A stretch of 64,000 bases of DNA, from assembly GCA_019925795.1 (NCBI GenBank), contig CM034315.1, forward strand, positions 4,836,001 through 4,900,000, given 5' to 3'. This document shows positions 21,410 through 33,353 of this stretch, piece after piece. The stretch is from Dendrobium chrysotoxum. Taxonomy: Eukaryota; Streptophyta; Magnoliopsida; Asparagales; Orchidaceae. The notes under the pieces were generated by a model. The model was not told where the DNA came from. It did not search any database and was given only the letters and a program-made list of their open reading frames with translations. The position numbers and the translations under genes were made by a program. Every line of letters begins with the position of its first letter. The stretch's first letter is position 1.

Positions 21410-24400
21410 GTACAGTTCCATATGAACTTTGCTATTTTGAATTTATCCCTAGACATCTTCTCCAAAATATTCTTGTTAGTATATTTTCAATGAAATCATT
21501 AAGGAAATTATTGAAATATGTGATACTCGCCCATCAACTCTTACTATATTGAATTTTTCTTATATATAATATGGCATTCATATGATAATTGTGTGGAGCT
21601 AATAGTTTTTTGACATAAAGTTCTAAAAAAATAATTGAATTTTCATTTGAAACGTAAATTTTTTACTAATTCATTTTTATATCATACAGAAATATTTTAG
21701 ATATCTTATATTAATATAAAAATTAATCTTGAAGAGAGAGAGAGAGAGAGAAAGCATATAAATTTGTGATCTCTTTTGTACTTGTTTGATGTTTTATTAC
21801 TATATTCTAACAGCACATATCTAATTCCTAGTTCCAATAAATTTTAGATCCATATATGAAGGGTGAGAAGATAAAAATGGATAAATTTAATGTCCGAAAC
21901 TTTTGGTGATGAAAGAAGTATATATATTATTTTATGTACTAAAGAGCACCATCAATTATTAAGGGGGATAAAGATATTATTAATTGATTATGAAAAGTAA
22001 GAGCTAATATATAAATAGATAAATAAAATTCGAGTATCATTGGACCAATTATATAAAATAAATATTTTTTTTACATTAGGCTTCATTATAATACTCATTG
22101 ATAATCTAAAGGCCCTCTACAATCGATAAGGTGCATTTAATGAACTTCTCTTAAGATGTTACAATGAACTCATTCACATCAAAAAGTTTTAACTTTTTTG
22201 CGAGAAAGTTGAACTCCAAGAACTTAAAATTTAATGACAATATTAAAGCCTTAAGTTTATTCTCACTACTAACTGAGTAGCTGGGATGGCATTATAATAA
22301 TTTCAATAGTTCCTATATAGGAGATAAATAAGGAAAGTACTATACTCATTACTTTATAAAGAGAAAAAGATCATAGAGGAGGATAAGAGATTTATAATAG
22401 TTTGTTCGAGAGGCCTACATCAACTTATGTTTATTATCTCAGAAAAACCTAGTACAAATATTGAGCTCTCAAGCAAGAGACAAAGCCTCCTAAGAAAAGT
22501 AAAAAAGCTAAGAGACAACATGTGGAAGAAAGAGAGAGAACCTAGAGCATTCAATGAATTCTTAATATGATCACCAGCCTTGTATGCCTTCTTAAATGCT
22601 TACATATGTGTGAGTTTGTAGTTGTGTAACTACAATGCATAACCCTCAAAATATCTTAACGATGGTATTTATAAAGTGTTATATGTTAGTTTCAAGTTAA
22701 ATATTGTCATAATGGTCAACTGAGGACATAAGATTATGGATGTTAACATTCCTTAACGTATTAATGATGGTATGATGGGTCGACATATGACATAGCATGT
22801 ATTAATATTGAAGATTGGAATACTAATATGTAGACATCTTATGTTGTAAAATAAGGCTGCCTAAAAAATCATAACTTTAGGACATTTGCTTTTAATGGAG
22901 TGCCATAATTTTATTGTATGTACTCCAATACTATGATGTGTTTGAGTTGTCGATAATGCTTTTAAATGGCCTTGGGTGGCGTGCTTGAAAAATGCCAAAG
23001 AAGATACACACTCCTAAGAGGAAAAGAGTTGGCCTGACTGATGTGTCTTTCAAGGCCGAGAGACTTTCCTAAGGAGAAATTATATACTAGAGAAGTTTCT
23101 AAGAGAATTTATCGTTACTGTGATTGAGTAAGCGACGGTTTAATCTATAATAGCAGTGGCTATGTGTAATAAGAAGATCTATTAGGGTTCAAGCAAAACC
23201 CGAGAGTTAAAAATCTCTCTTTTATTTTTTATATCATCTTTATTTAACTTTTTACAAACCTTCCAATAAGCTCATATGTAAACAAAAAGTGTTGAATTTA
23301 TGTCTGTGACTTAAAAAATATCATAAATATTGTTTATAAAATATTGCTGAAAAGATATATTTAGTCATATTATTTTATCACACAGATAATAGTTGCAGTT
23401 TCAAAAAGAACAACAAATTCTTGCTTTTAATTGTTGCCCTTTTAAAATAATTATATTACTAATAATATAATATTTAGATACACTAATATGGTTATAATTT
23501 AAACTTCTAATATTTAGAGAGAGAGAGAGAGAGAGAGAGAGAGGGCCATGAATGTCACACCTTGATGGTGAAAGAAAACAGCATAGTATCCTCGGTGGTG
23601 CTAATGCTCACATGAAGTATCTCAAGAGCAAGCCCTTCAAGAACTGTAATTATCTTCAGAGCTTGACCTGGAATGCGATGTGAGACTGTCTTCAACAGCA
23701 CATTAGGCCCTGAAAACTTGACTTCCACGTCAGCAACCTTACTACTTTTATAATTAGCCAAAAGTTCTCCTGTGTTAGCCTCCAATGAAGCTGTAGATTC
23801 ATGTGAGGAAGCCATTGATGGAGATAAAACAACATAGCTTTGCTGTAACTTATTGCTTGGCTTGTAAGGACTTCCTGGTTGTGGAGTTCTAGGGCTTATG
23901 GCAACTCTAGGGCTACAGAGAGGAGATGGCCGGCGAGGGCTCGGCGGCGGCCGGGGACTAGAGAGAGGCCGAGGACTGGAAAGAGGGCGAGGGCTGAGGA
24001 CTTCACTGTAGATTTTTCTTTGCTTTTTGGCTTCAAGTGAGTGAAGGAGTTGTTGTAGCTCTTTGATGTAGTCCACAACACCTCCTATGATGGATGCTTG
24101 ATCCCCCTATATTATTTTACACATTCAAAAATCAAAATCTGGTAAATTATGATGAGGATTATTTCTTATACAAATTTAAGTTATGATAAAAAGATTTTTT
24201 ATTTTTCTTATGAATTTTCTTTTATTTGGAACAACTATGCTATAATAATGCTGCATAAATTAATATTATCGTACTCTTTATATATATATTTGAACCAGCA
24301 GCGTCATAAGTGTATTGTTGTACTTATTTAGTTATAAAGAGCGTCCGAGTGTTGTTGGAATTTAAAAGCACATTATTAGTACAAATTAAAACCAGCTTTT

Positions 24401-25362
24401 GAAAAAACTATATTTAAAAATAATAAACTATTATTAAATTTATTAAAAAATTAAACTATTTTAAGAAATTTTTGCTTGTAATCAATAAACTTATGCTGGA
24501 AGAAAAATAAATATTATATATATATTCTAGAAGTGAATATATTTTCAATATTATCTTTGAATAATAAATTATAAATTAAATACGTAATATTATGCCATTT
24601 TTTGTGTTGAATATTAAAAATATATTTGACTATCCATGTGTGAAACGTTGGGTGAACATTATTTAAAAAAAAAATCTATTACCAATAAATAACTAAGAGG
24701 ATCTAAGCCAAGTGTGGAGAAAATATTGCGTGAGAGTGAATATATATTAATAAAAATTTGATTTAAAATTAGTAGATTTATTTTGAATTAATTTGATATA
24801 ATATACTAAATAATAGATTACTTATATATTATATTCATCTTAAAATAAGTATAAAAATTATTTATTATATTTTGATACAATATTTCTCCAGCAAGTATAT
24901 TTTTTAAGGAAAATTTGAAAAAACTAAGAATAAAAGTATTGAGCACCAAAAAAACCTTACTCTTTTGACGTAGAAACAAGGCATGAGAGTCCTTAGCACC
25001 ACCAAATGCTCATTCATCTGTTTCCTCCTATTCCTCTCCACTGTAATATGTGACATTTTAGGTTGGCCTTCTTGCCCCTCATTCAAATACCCCGCTTGTT
25101 CACTCAACTTCATCTTCTTCCTCTTTTCACCACCTTCGTCTTCCTCCTCTTCATCAGTCTCATGCCGCGACCTTCTAACGTTCGAAAAATTTGAGTTTTG
25201 AGAGGCCATTTTTACCACTTCCTCCTCCTTCCCTTTAGTACTAAACACCTCTTCTTCAAACATAGAGAAGGAGAGCACATCTCCATTAACATCCTCTAAT
25301 GATTCCAACATGCTGAACAAATTTTCTGGTTCTTCAAAGATCTCAGATAGAGCATCTCCCAT
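19793..25362 (-). CDS. SPCH: SPEECHLESS-type stomatal-lineage bHLH transcription factor (spliced, three exons)
   Basis: Exons run 25362-24961, 24106-23561 and 19858-19793, joined at AAAAGA|GTAAGG...TATAG|GGGGAT and ATCAAG|GTGTGA...CTACAG|ATTGGA, both phase 0. The predicted protein has 337 residues (Arabidopsis SPCH has 364). An acidic N-terminus (ENLFSMLESLED) leads to the bHLH at about 103-165: MSHITVERNRRKQMNEHL, then GDQASIIGGVVDYIKELQQ. Residues 166-218 form a Pro/Ser-rich block with about nine SP/TP sites, corresponding to the MAPK target domain. The C-terminal SMF/ACT-like domain (259-337) begins ADVEVKFSGP and ends LSAEELANEIQQTFS. SPCH starts the asymmetric divisions of the stomatal lineage, pairing with ICE1/SCRM and being restrained by MPK3/6. 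The MAPK target block separates it from MUTE and FAMA. No frame damage was seen, so it is probably functional. Confidence 0.94.
20155..20287. mobile_element. Foldback MITE in SPCH intron 2
   Basis: The left end TTAGGTTTCGTTTGGGGCGA is inverted at the right end as TGATCTCAAAGAAACCTTAA. Same family as the MITEs at 15617, 53037 and 56978. Confidence 0.65.
21350..21407. repeat. (TA)n microsatellite, about 58 bp
   Basis: Pure TA dinucleotide run inside SPCH intron 2. A frame of Ile/Tyr codons across it is an artefact. Confidence 0.95.
22376..23270 (-). mobile_element. LTR-like sequence in SPCH intron 2
   Basis: Near 22395-22430 it has TTTATAATAGTTTGTTCG then GGCCTACATC, resembling the TTTACGTGGTTCG ... 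GCCTACATCC block in the copia LTRs of this window. On the minus strand a TATA-like ACTTTATAAATACC lies near 22665-22680. Ends, target duplication and coding region were not found, so a solo LTR or short non-autonomous element is only a possibility. Confidence 0.3.
23516..23543. repeat. (GA)n microsatellite beside the SPCH exon 2 donor
   Basis: About 28 bp of GA, 17-45 bp inside intron 2 from the exon 2 boundary; on the transcript strand it is a CU repeat. Confidence 0.95.
24107..24960 (-). other. SPCH intron 1, 854 bp
   Basis: GTAAGG donor and TATAG acceptor, falling exactly between CFYVKR and GDQAS in the bHLH loop. Strongly AT-rich, with no recognisable insertion. Confidence 0.85.
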
Positions 25363-25500
25363 ATCTGCTAAAATACTCTGTTTTAATCAGAAAAAAAGAA
25401 GGAAAGGGAAAGAACGTGGAGGAGACGAAAGAAGAAGACCGTTGGAATGAATGGGATGGGAAGGGAAGGGAAAGGAAGGGAGGAGGAAATATAGAAAAAG
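25363..25500 (-). promoter_or_regulatory. SPCH 5' leader and candidate TATA box
   Basis: On the minus strand CTATATTT (25487-25494) lies about 125 bp upstream of the ATG. A pyrimidine-rich leader of CTTCC-type repeats follows, as is common around plant transcription starts. The start site itself is not shown by the sequence. Confidence 0.45.
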
Positions 25501-26342
25501 TCGGCTGGGAAAAGAGGCTTGGTGTGTCACAAAACTACGAAAATGACACTTGCATGGGCCCTGGCCGAATCCCGGTTCATGCGCGTGCTATTTGGGATAG
25601 GGATCCGTTGTCGGGAACAACTTCCGCTAAGGCCGGGTCGGATGCTAGCGGGCTGGTTTGAGGGTGTTTTATGTCTTTTCGTCTGGCTAAGATACGTGCC
25701 ACGTAATTTCGGGTCTAGGGGTTTCCGATATACCGGTTTAATAATGATCGTAACGTTACAATAGATGATCTGAATGGGCAGCATTGGAAATGACATTTTA
25801 TGAAATAAAGGAGGGGGGAGTAGTCTTCTCTCAATTTTTGGAGCAAATTGTTCCTCATGATTGTTAGTAATTGATGAATAAATACTATGTGGATTTTAAT
25901 ATATTTTGTAAATTGTTTTTATACTAAATATCATAAAAAGATATGATCAATATTAGGGCATATTTTTTTTTATACAATGCATTATAAAAAATAAAAATAT
26001 TAAAAAAATCAAATAATCATGAAGATTTAATATGATTTGAAGATTAATTCTCCTATATTATTTTAAATATAAATTTTTAGGATTATAATACAAAGGATGA
26101 AGCAATTTAAACAGAAAATAATAAGATCGTCAATTAAAAAAATAATAATTTTTTTTTCTAAAATATTTCATAGAAGTTATTTTAATGTAATACAAAATAA
26201 ATTTGTGAAAAAAAAGGTTAGCAATAAAAACAAAGTTAATAGAAAAAATCAGACTCCAAAAATATCCATCAATCTTCTAATTTGAGATTAATTAATTTAA
26301 TAATAAAATTTATATAAGTATTTCAATTATCAATTATTTAGG

Positions 26343-26389
26343 CCAATTGAGATTGCATGAGGATATCAATATCCTGCAATCTCAATTGG
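26343..26389. repeat. Near-perfect 47-bp hairpin
   Basis: CCAATTGAGATTGCA, then TGA and GGATAT, is followed by ATATCC and TGCAATCTCAATTGG. The arms are identical except for an extra TGA in the left arm; the loop is 2 nt. It may be the core of a tiny foldback element. Confidence 0.85.
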
Positions 26390-26944
26390 TGTATCTTTTT
26401 TTTAATGTATTTGATAGATTTAGGAGTAACTTATACGGTGTATCACTTCTAGCTAAGTTTGGAAGTAGTTAGGTTAGGCTTATTTGGAAGTAATTAATCA
26501 ACAACGTTGTAACTAATGAAGAAAACGGCCAAGGAACTATATAATTTATTTATATAAATCGATGGAGCTTAAGCTATGGAGGTGCGAGAGCCAAATTAAG
26601 CCTGGAGCAACTAGACCTGGAGGCATTAAACCTCTATATGGCTCTCCGGAACTAGCAAGTAGCAGTAGCTGGCCTCAAAGTAACGTCCCTATCAGCTAAT
26701 AGAGGCATGAATTTGGTGCAGAATTGAAGGCAGTGGAATCCTTCCCATTTAATTACTTCACCCCCCACACACTCTAAAGTCATTGCTTGCCCACCCTTCA
26801 ATAATTATAGTAAGAACACCCGGCATGAATGCGTTTCCCACCCCCCCTCTTCTCTTCGTTAATTTGGCAGACATATTTTTTTAATTCCAAGCTACGTATC
26901 TTTCCTCCTTCCTCACATCTTTCCAATCATATTACACAACTTTT

Positions 26945-27009
<65 letters not shown>

Positions 27010-27064
27010 AAGAGAATATACATAGAGAGACTCTCTCTCTCTCTTTATATATACATATATATAT
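26945..27064. repeat. TA and GA/CT microsatellite cluster
   Basis: About 35 bp of TA is followed by about 28 bp of GA, then a short spacer, a CT run and another TA run. This gives a local palindromic arrangement, since the GA and CT blocks are mutually complementary. Confidence 0.9.
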
Positions 27065-27149
27065 ATTGAGTGAAGCTTAATCTCAAGTTATACTATAAGA
27101 GTATACAACAAAGATCACTTTACGTGACAGTAATTAATGATACATATTT

Positions 27150-27256
27150 GAAGAGAGAAAGAAAAGAGAGAGAGAGAGAGAAGAGAGAGAAGAGAGAAGA
27201 GAGAAGAGAGAAGAGAGAAGAGAGAAGAGAGAGAGAAGAGAGAGAGAAGAGAGACG
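27150..27256. repeat. Homopurine AGAGAGA/AGAGAAGAG tract
   Basis: About 105 bp almost purely of A and G on the plus strand, with a 7-bp AGAGAAG-type sub-repeat. Both GA tracts lie 1.6-1.9 kb upstream of the SPCH start. The Arg/Glu-rich frame through it is a repeat artefact. Confidence 0.95.
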
Positions 27257-28629
27257 ACAAAGGAAGGTTTTTTTTTTTAAACTCGTACCCAATTAATTTA
27301 TTTCTAGGGAATCTGTCATATGAGCGGATCAAATCCCTTGGTTTAAAATAATAAATTAGTTATAACGCGTTTTAAGAAGTTCATATAAATATACAAGAAT
27401 TTTTGTCGCTGTTACTGCTTGAGGTTGATAGACTATTCAAGTCGATAGGACAGTTTATAATTTTAAATGGTTGTGTTTTATGTACATATGTTAAAAGAAA
27501 TTATGTAAGTTATTGCATGAGCATTGATTTTTAGATGAATAAAATATTGCACTATTTTAAATAAACCAAATGCATTTAGGATATATGTACTATTGTCTGA
27601 GCAAATGTAAATAAAAAATAAGATGTTTTAATTTTTTAAAGTGTTTTGATTAATGGTTATTAAATGAATTCATGAAATTCATTTCTATGATTGGTTGGTT
27701 GTAATCTAAAATAATTTTAATACTATTTGTAGGTTGATGAAAGGTAAAGGGGATGGGCTCGTCAATAGTAACGGCAAAAGGCATTTACTGCTAGAAGATA
27801 ATGGTGAGACATAGACAAAAGCGTAACAAAATAACAAAGATATGCACAATAGTGCATCGAGAGGGCAGGATGACATAGCTAGAGCACAAGGAGCAACGTA
27901 GTATGGGTTTGGGCATTTCTTGCAAGGAACGATGTAGCTGTGCCGTGGGGACGATGTGCTTATAACAGCTTATAAGAGTGTTGCAAATTGAATTCATCCA
28001 ATTTGAATGAATTTTAAATTCATCAAAAATAATTTTTTTGAGATATTACAAATCTTCTATAAAAATATTTTGCATTTGCTTTACTTCAAATCAAAAACCA
28101 AAAAAATATAAAACCCACACATTTCTTTGACATTACACCCTCAATATAAACGTAGCCTAATTGTATGCCTACCTCTCAAGAAAAAAATAAAATTTTTATG
28201 TTTAAAAGTTCTAACTCTCTCATAATAATCAACAATGCAAAGCTCCTATTAATGAAGAGCTCTCAAAGAATTCATAACTAAGAGAATGCATCCGTTTTGT
28301 GATTGGAAATCCAATTATAATATGATTTTCATCTTATTGCTAATCATCACTTGTGATTACTAAAAAAGTTATGATGCTGGTTCTTTAGGATTCATTCTCA
28401 AGTAAAAGTAATTTATAACCATTAATAAAATACTTACAATATTTGCAGAGGAACTATCTCCTTAGGAAAATCAACTGTAACTAATTTGCGGTGCATATAA
28501 GAAGGCACTATTCCATGTTGTAATCAGCAAGTAAAATGGATTTCAAATGTAATAGTTGAGACTTCATTTATTCTCTCATCGCTCTATTTTCTTATTGATC
28601 TATGTTTTCTATATGCTTACACTTTTTTA

Positions 28630-28641
28630 TGGTATCATAGC
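28630..28641 (+). promoter_or_regulatory. Primer-binding site of the second copia element
   Basis: TGGTATCATAGC differs from the tRNA-Met primer-site consensus TGGTATCAGAGC at one base and precedes the copia relic in the right orientation. An LTR should end just before 28630, but its limits could not be fixed. Confidence 0.7.
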
Positions 28642-28799
28642 AACAAATAGCCAATTGCACTTCTATCCTTTCCTTTCCTTCTTGATTTATTGCAAAGTAG
28701 TTACAATAGTGAATCACTCAGCTTCATCCTACATTACTCCTTAACCTACAGACAAATCCTTATTCAAGATGAGGGAGCTTGTTATACCATCTCAACACA

Positions 28800-31510
28800 G
28801 TTTCTTGATACCAATATCATGACCATTATTCCATTGAACTTTTAACTGATAATTATCCAGTAAGGAGAGCACAACTTTTAAAGATTTTTATTACAACTAG
28901 CTTTCACATATATCTCATTGGTTTCATCCTTTGTCCAACAAGACACTTAATTGATGAGGCTGGTAAAATTTATCCAAACCCATATTATTACACTTGGATG
29001 ATAGTAGAATAAAAATCTAGCTGCAACCTTATACTTGACAATCAGTCCCTCACGCCTACCATATATATGCCCTCAATCTCAACACATGTATCATCTACCT
29101 ATCAAGTTATCAAAAATACAACTAGAACCAAACTTGTCTCGATTTATCTTAATGATCCTTACTGAATATTGCACACTAAAAAAATCAATATCACAAATGT
29201 AATTGCCAAATAACAAGCCCTCACTATTCATGATTTTGACAAGTTATAAGAAACAAATAGCCCAACCAGTAATACATGTGAGTTGTGGCACTATGAAAAG
29301 CCACAAATATCTTTTTTTTTATTATAATATTGTTCTTGCTCATACAAATCTTTCAAGCTTATTCATAGTGATGTGTTGGACCATCCCTATTAGTATCAGT
29401 ATAATGATATAAATATTATGTCTCATTTATTAATCACTTCTCTCATTTTTACTAGAATTTTCTAATGATGTCAAACTTGAAACTACTCAAAAAAAGTTTT
29501 AAATTTTGATCAATGTTTGAAAACCAATTTACAACTTATATTAATTTTTTTTTTTGCTCTGATGTGTCAGAATGTAAGTATTGTCACCAAAATGAATGTA
29601 CCCGAGCATTACTCCTTAAAGCCAACCTCCCATATCTTTTTTAGATTGATGCACACCTTACCATGATATGTTTAATTCACCACTTACCATGCATAACCAC
29701 AAAAAATGTTCTTAACTTATTGTATGGAATATATAAAAATACCCAACTATTCTCACATCAAAGTATTTGGTTGCTCCTATTTATTTTGCAATAGCCACTG
29801 TCACCACATAAACAAACTCTTAGCTCTTTTCCCATTCATTTTTTTAAGACCCCCCCCCCCCCCCCCCTCTCTCTCTCTCTCTCTCCTCTCTTATAAAGGG
29901 CACCTTTGCTTAAATCCCAACATCAATAAAGTTATTATCTCTTGACTTGTTAACTGCAATTAACTTATATTCCTTTAACCCATCCACTTTATCCCAATCC
30001 ATAACCTAGCCTCCACTTCTGCTTATACGAACTCCAAATTTTCCTCATTCAACCTCCTATCACACCACATTAATGCCTAACTAAAACCAGCTAGCTCAAA
30101 AATAGCTCTTACCATCACCCTCAATTAACACTCCCTCCTCTTTATCTAACAACAATCAACCATCTTCTATCAATGCTCCCCCATCTTCACTCAATATCAA
30201 CATGCCTTCCTAAACACTTCCTTCTATCAATTTCACATTGTCTTCACCTCCATTGACAAACAACGAGATCATGAAAACCCAAAAACAAACATTAGATCTA
30301 TCTCACCATCTAAACACATTTTTTAACCTCATACTCTACACACAAGTTGTCAAATATCCACATTATGACTGAAGAATTTCTTGTTTTACAATGACAAGGG
30401 CACTTGGACTTTAGTCCCTCCACTAACCAATTAGACTATTCTAGTCTACTACTACACATATTTAATTAAACTAAATACCAATGAAACCATTTCTTACCAT
30501 ATTGCTTGCCTTAAAGTGCAAGGATTTAAATATGAACAAGACATTGATTATCATGAAACCTTTATCATATCACCAAACTTCCAACCATTCATATACTTAT
30601 GACCAATGCCTGTACAACACTAATGGACTTTAGCTTGTTGTCTCCAATGTCTTTCTTTATGACAAACTTGATGATATCATCTAAATGTATGAACCTATAA
30701 GTTTCCAAGACAAGTAATATCCAAATCATGACCATTAACAAAAGTATATCATTTATGGGCTAAAGCTTGACAGTGGTATGGCACCATGTTCGACCATCTA
30801 GATTTTCATTTCAGCTTTGTTGAACCATCTCTACTCACTTATCACAACATGCACATTAGCATCTATCTCCTAGTCTACATGGATGATATCCTCATCACAT
30901 ATAAAAATGATTAAGCCATCCCTAAATTAATCTACACTTTATACAATAAACTTTCAGTATAAAATGACTTGGTACAATGTCTAACTTCTTTGACATCCAA
31001 GTCAATATCACTTTGTGCACAATCTTCTCCTCCCTCAAAGCATTATACAAATCTTCCATAACTCTGCCATGGAAGAATGCAAGCATGCTATCAATCCATC
31101 TCTACTGAATTACAATAACCATATGCCAACCCCAAACAATATTGACACCTAGACGGCTCACTACAATGCCTTATGCTAACTCGATCAAACATAGCCTTTA
31201 ATCTTAGTCAAATTTACCTACACATGCATCAGCACTCAACATCCACTTTTAGCTGCTTAAGCATCCACTACACTATCTTAACGACACCATGTCCTATGGT
31301 CAACCCATAACAATTCACAATCTCTATCTCCACTCCTACTCTAACTCAGATATGAATGGAAATCCTCAAGGTAAAAAAATTATGGCCAGCCATGTCTCTT
31401 ATCTGAATGGCACTGTAGTCTTCTGTGGTGCAAAGAAATCAAAGACGATCGCTTGCACTTTGACGGAAGAGAAGTACATAGCACTTGCCAACCTCTAGCC
31501 AACTCATAAC
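28800..31510 (+). pseudogene. Second Ty1/copia element, heavily decayed gag-pol
   Basis: Plus-strand fragments occur in the normal order. Near 28850-29000 is a gag N-terminal part (NYPVRRAQLLKIF, then PNPYYYTWM, like the NYxxWRxQ motif of copia gag). Near 29600-29940 is the integrase C-terminus (KVFGCSYLF and YKGHLCLNPNINKVIIS-like). RT carries LVYMDDILIT with the catalytic YMDD at 30876-30887. The RNase H part at 31289-31498 reads YLNGTVVFCGAKKSKTIACTLTEEKYIAL. Stops and shifts are frequent. Motif form suggests a different lineage from the element at 3.5-15 kb. No 3' LTR was recognised. Confidence 0.82.
29850..29891. repeat. C18 run followed by CT repeat inside the copia relic
   Basis: Eighteen C, then about 24 bp of TC, interrupt the integrase C-terminal coding remnant between IFLR and the YKGHLC part. 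It is a microsatellite that expanded inside old coding DNA. Confidence 0.9.
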
Positions 31511-32454
31511 ATCAACTGGAGCAACCATCTCCTCTACAAAATGATCTCCATATTGTTATCAACTAGTGGAACAAAACTCTTATGCAATAGCTATGCTTTT
31601 CTTCTTTCTTTCATGACTTTGTATTCTTATTCTCTATTTTTCTACTCGCATGCACTCTCTTCTATAACCCAAATCTATACTCCAACTGCTAATGATATTG
31701 ATTGTTATAAACTTGTAACCATACATTCACACACCCTACAATACATAATCATAAAATCAACTTTAAACACAGCTCCAAGCACACCTCCCATTAAGAAGAA
31801 CGTAAATTGACATATACAACTATGCTGCTATCTCGCCTCCTATAAAAAGAATGTGTATGTATTTTTGTTTTAAATTGTAATGTGAAATTACAATTTTAAT
31901 ATAGGAGACGTTTAATAAAAAACTTCTAAGATAATGGCAGCCACATTACTCTTATATTCGAATCGCTTATACATGAGAGACAAAGAGGAAATGGTGATTA
32001 GGTTTTGAAACTATGTAGGGGTAGGTGATGACCCTTAACTTCCTGTTAAGTTACATAAAATTCTCTTTGATCCCAAACAAGTAGGAGGAATCAGACCTTT
32101 CCTTGCTTTTACAGTGCAGCAGAAGATAACAAGAGAGAATATCATTCGAAAAGAGGTAGAAGAGCTTTTTTGTAACTTAAATTTATTTCATCAAAAAATG
32201 TGATCATATAGTTGTCCTTAAAAGGAATCCACAGCTCGCTAATGCTCAAAAAGTTGCAATTAAAAGATAAAAAAATTATAAAGCACAAGATTTCTATCTA
32301 AGTTATAAAATTATTGTGGCAAGAAAAATGTCAGGCAAGAAGCCAACGCCCAAAAAATTCAAGAGGAAGCAGCTAACGCGTGAATCCACATTAAAAGCCC
32401 TCTGGCAAGAATTAAAACTCCTTATGCAAAAAATATAGTTACAACAATATCAAA
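31511..32454. other. Unassigned region after the copia relic
   Basis: May include the decayed 3' LTR of the preceding element, but no match to its 5' side was found. Mixed composition, no gene. Confidence 0.35.
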
Positions 32455-33175
32455 CTTTTATCTCACTACGTGAGGTCGGTTACATGAATCCTTTTTCTCC
32501 ATTGTGTCTTGTTAAGGGTCAAATTCTCATTTAAATCTAATAAAGATAGATTATTTTTAATATTTTCTAACCAAGCCTTTTTAGGTCGATCTACCTCTAC
32601 CTTTCTTAACATAAGTCAAATCTAATATATTTACTCTCCTAATTGGGTCATCAGTAGGCTTCTGTTTTATATGACAAAACCATCTAAGGCAACTCTTTCT
32701 AATCTTATCTTCCATTGAAGCTACTCCAACATTTTTACGTATATGCTCATTTTGTATCCTCTCTCTAATAAAAGTAAAGCCATTCATCCACCTGAGCATC
32801 CTCATCTTTGTAACGACGCTTGACTTGATATTATGCTTCGCTTTTAATGGCCAACCTTCTGCACTATAAAGCATTCTAGGTCTCACCACCATCTTATAGA
32901 ATTTTTTTCTTAAGTTTGAGGGGGACTTTTCTATCACACAACAAGCCCGATGCATTCCTCCACTTCAACCATCCAACTTGAATTCTACTAATAATATCTC
33001 CATCTATTAATTTCACCATCACTACGAACAAAAGACACAAAATATCTAAAATGTGTACTCTTATTAATGACTTGATCGTCCAAAGTCACAATCCCCCTAC
33101 TAGATCTATTACTATTAAAATTATGTTCAGTATAGTTGAATTTAGATATACTCAAACGAAAACCTTGACATAAAC
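32455..33175 (-). mobile_element. RTE-clade LINE, 3' fragment (copy C)
   Basis: The best preserved of the three copies. The minus strand reads GFRLSISKFNY, IVTLDDQVINKSTHFRYF, then the open frame 32955-32581 with NLRKKFYKMVVRPRMLYSAEGWPL, TKMRMLRWMNGF and KVGVAS-like ASMEDKIRKSCLRWFCHIKQKP. The 3' end near 32460-32500 keeps the plant RTE terminal signature (TATCTCACTACGTGAGGTCGG followed by TACATGAATCC). The fragment starts near the C-terminal part of reverse transcriptase; the catalytic core is missing. Confidence 0.85.
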
Positions 33176-33353
33176 AAATACTGAGGTAGGAGAGTTTTGC
33201 TTAGTAAAGAAGTTAAGAACACACAACTTTCAATTTAATTAATAGTATGATTTTTAATGTTACTTAATATTACATTTTTATTAGAAATAAGACAATTCAT
33301 CTAATTAAATTTGAAATTTTAGAATTTTCAAAATACAAATCACCCATATATTT

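Larger units (their letters stand above)
19859..23560 (-). other. SPCH intron 2, 3.7 kb, transposon-rich
   Basis: Bounded by GTGTGA and CTACAG on the minus strand. It contains a foldback MITE (20155-20287), TA repeats (19994-20015, 21350-21407), GA repeats (21735-21755, 23516-23543) and an LTR-like block (22376-23270). The 21060-21290 stretch is less AT-rich and has no recognised identity. The intron makes up about two thirds of the transcribed length. Confidence 0.85.
25501..28440. promoter_or_regulatory. SPCH upstream region
   Basis: No gene recognised. The first 280 bp are GC-richer than the surroundings; AT-rich DNA follows. A long hairpin lies at 26343-26389, and 26540-26830 is a second island of mixed composition. 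TA and GA tracts occupy 26945-27064 and 27150-27256. The distal part, 27260-28440, shows nothing I can name. Confidence 0.4.

Noticed and set aside
21287..21493. Small Ile/Tyr repeat protein
   Set aside because: It spans a TA microsatellite within an intron.
25416..25796. Short frames upstream of SPCH as an upstream gene
   Set aside because: They overlap each other on both strands in GC-richer promoter DNA and have no recognisable content.
27070..27351. Arg/Glu-rich coiled-coil-like protein
   Set aside because: It is a translation of the AGAGAG repeat and the opposite strand gives a Ser/Leu repeat equally well.
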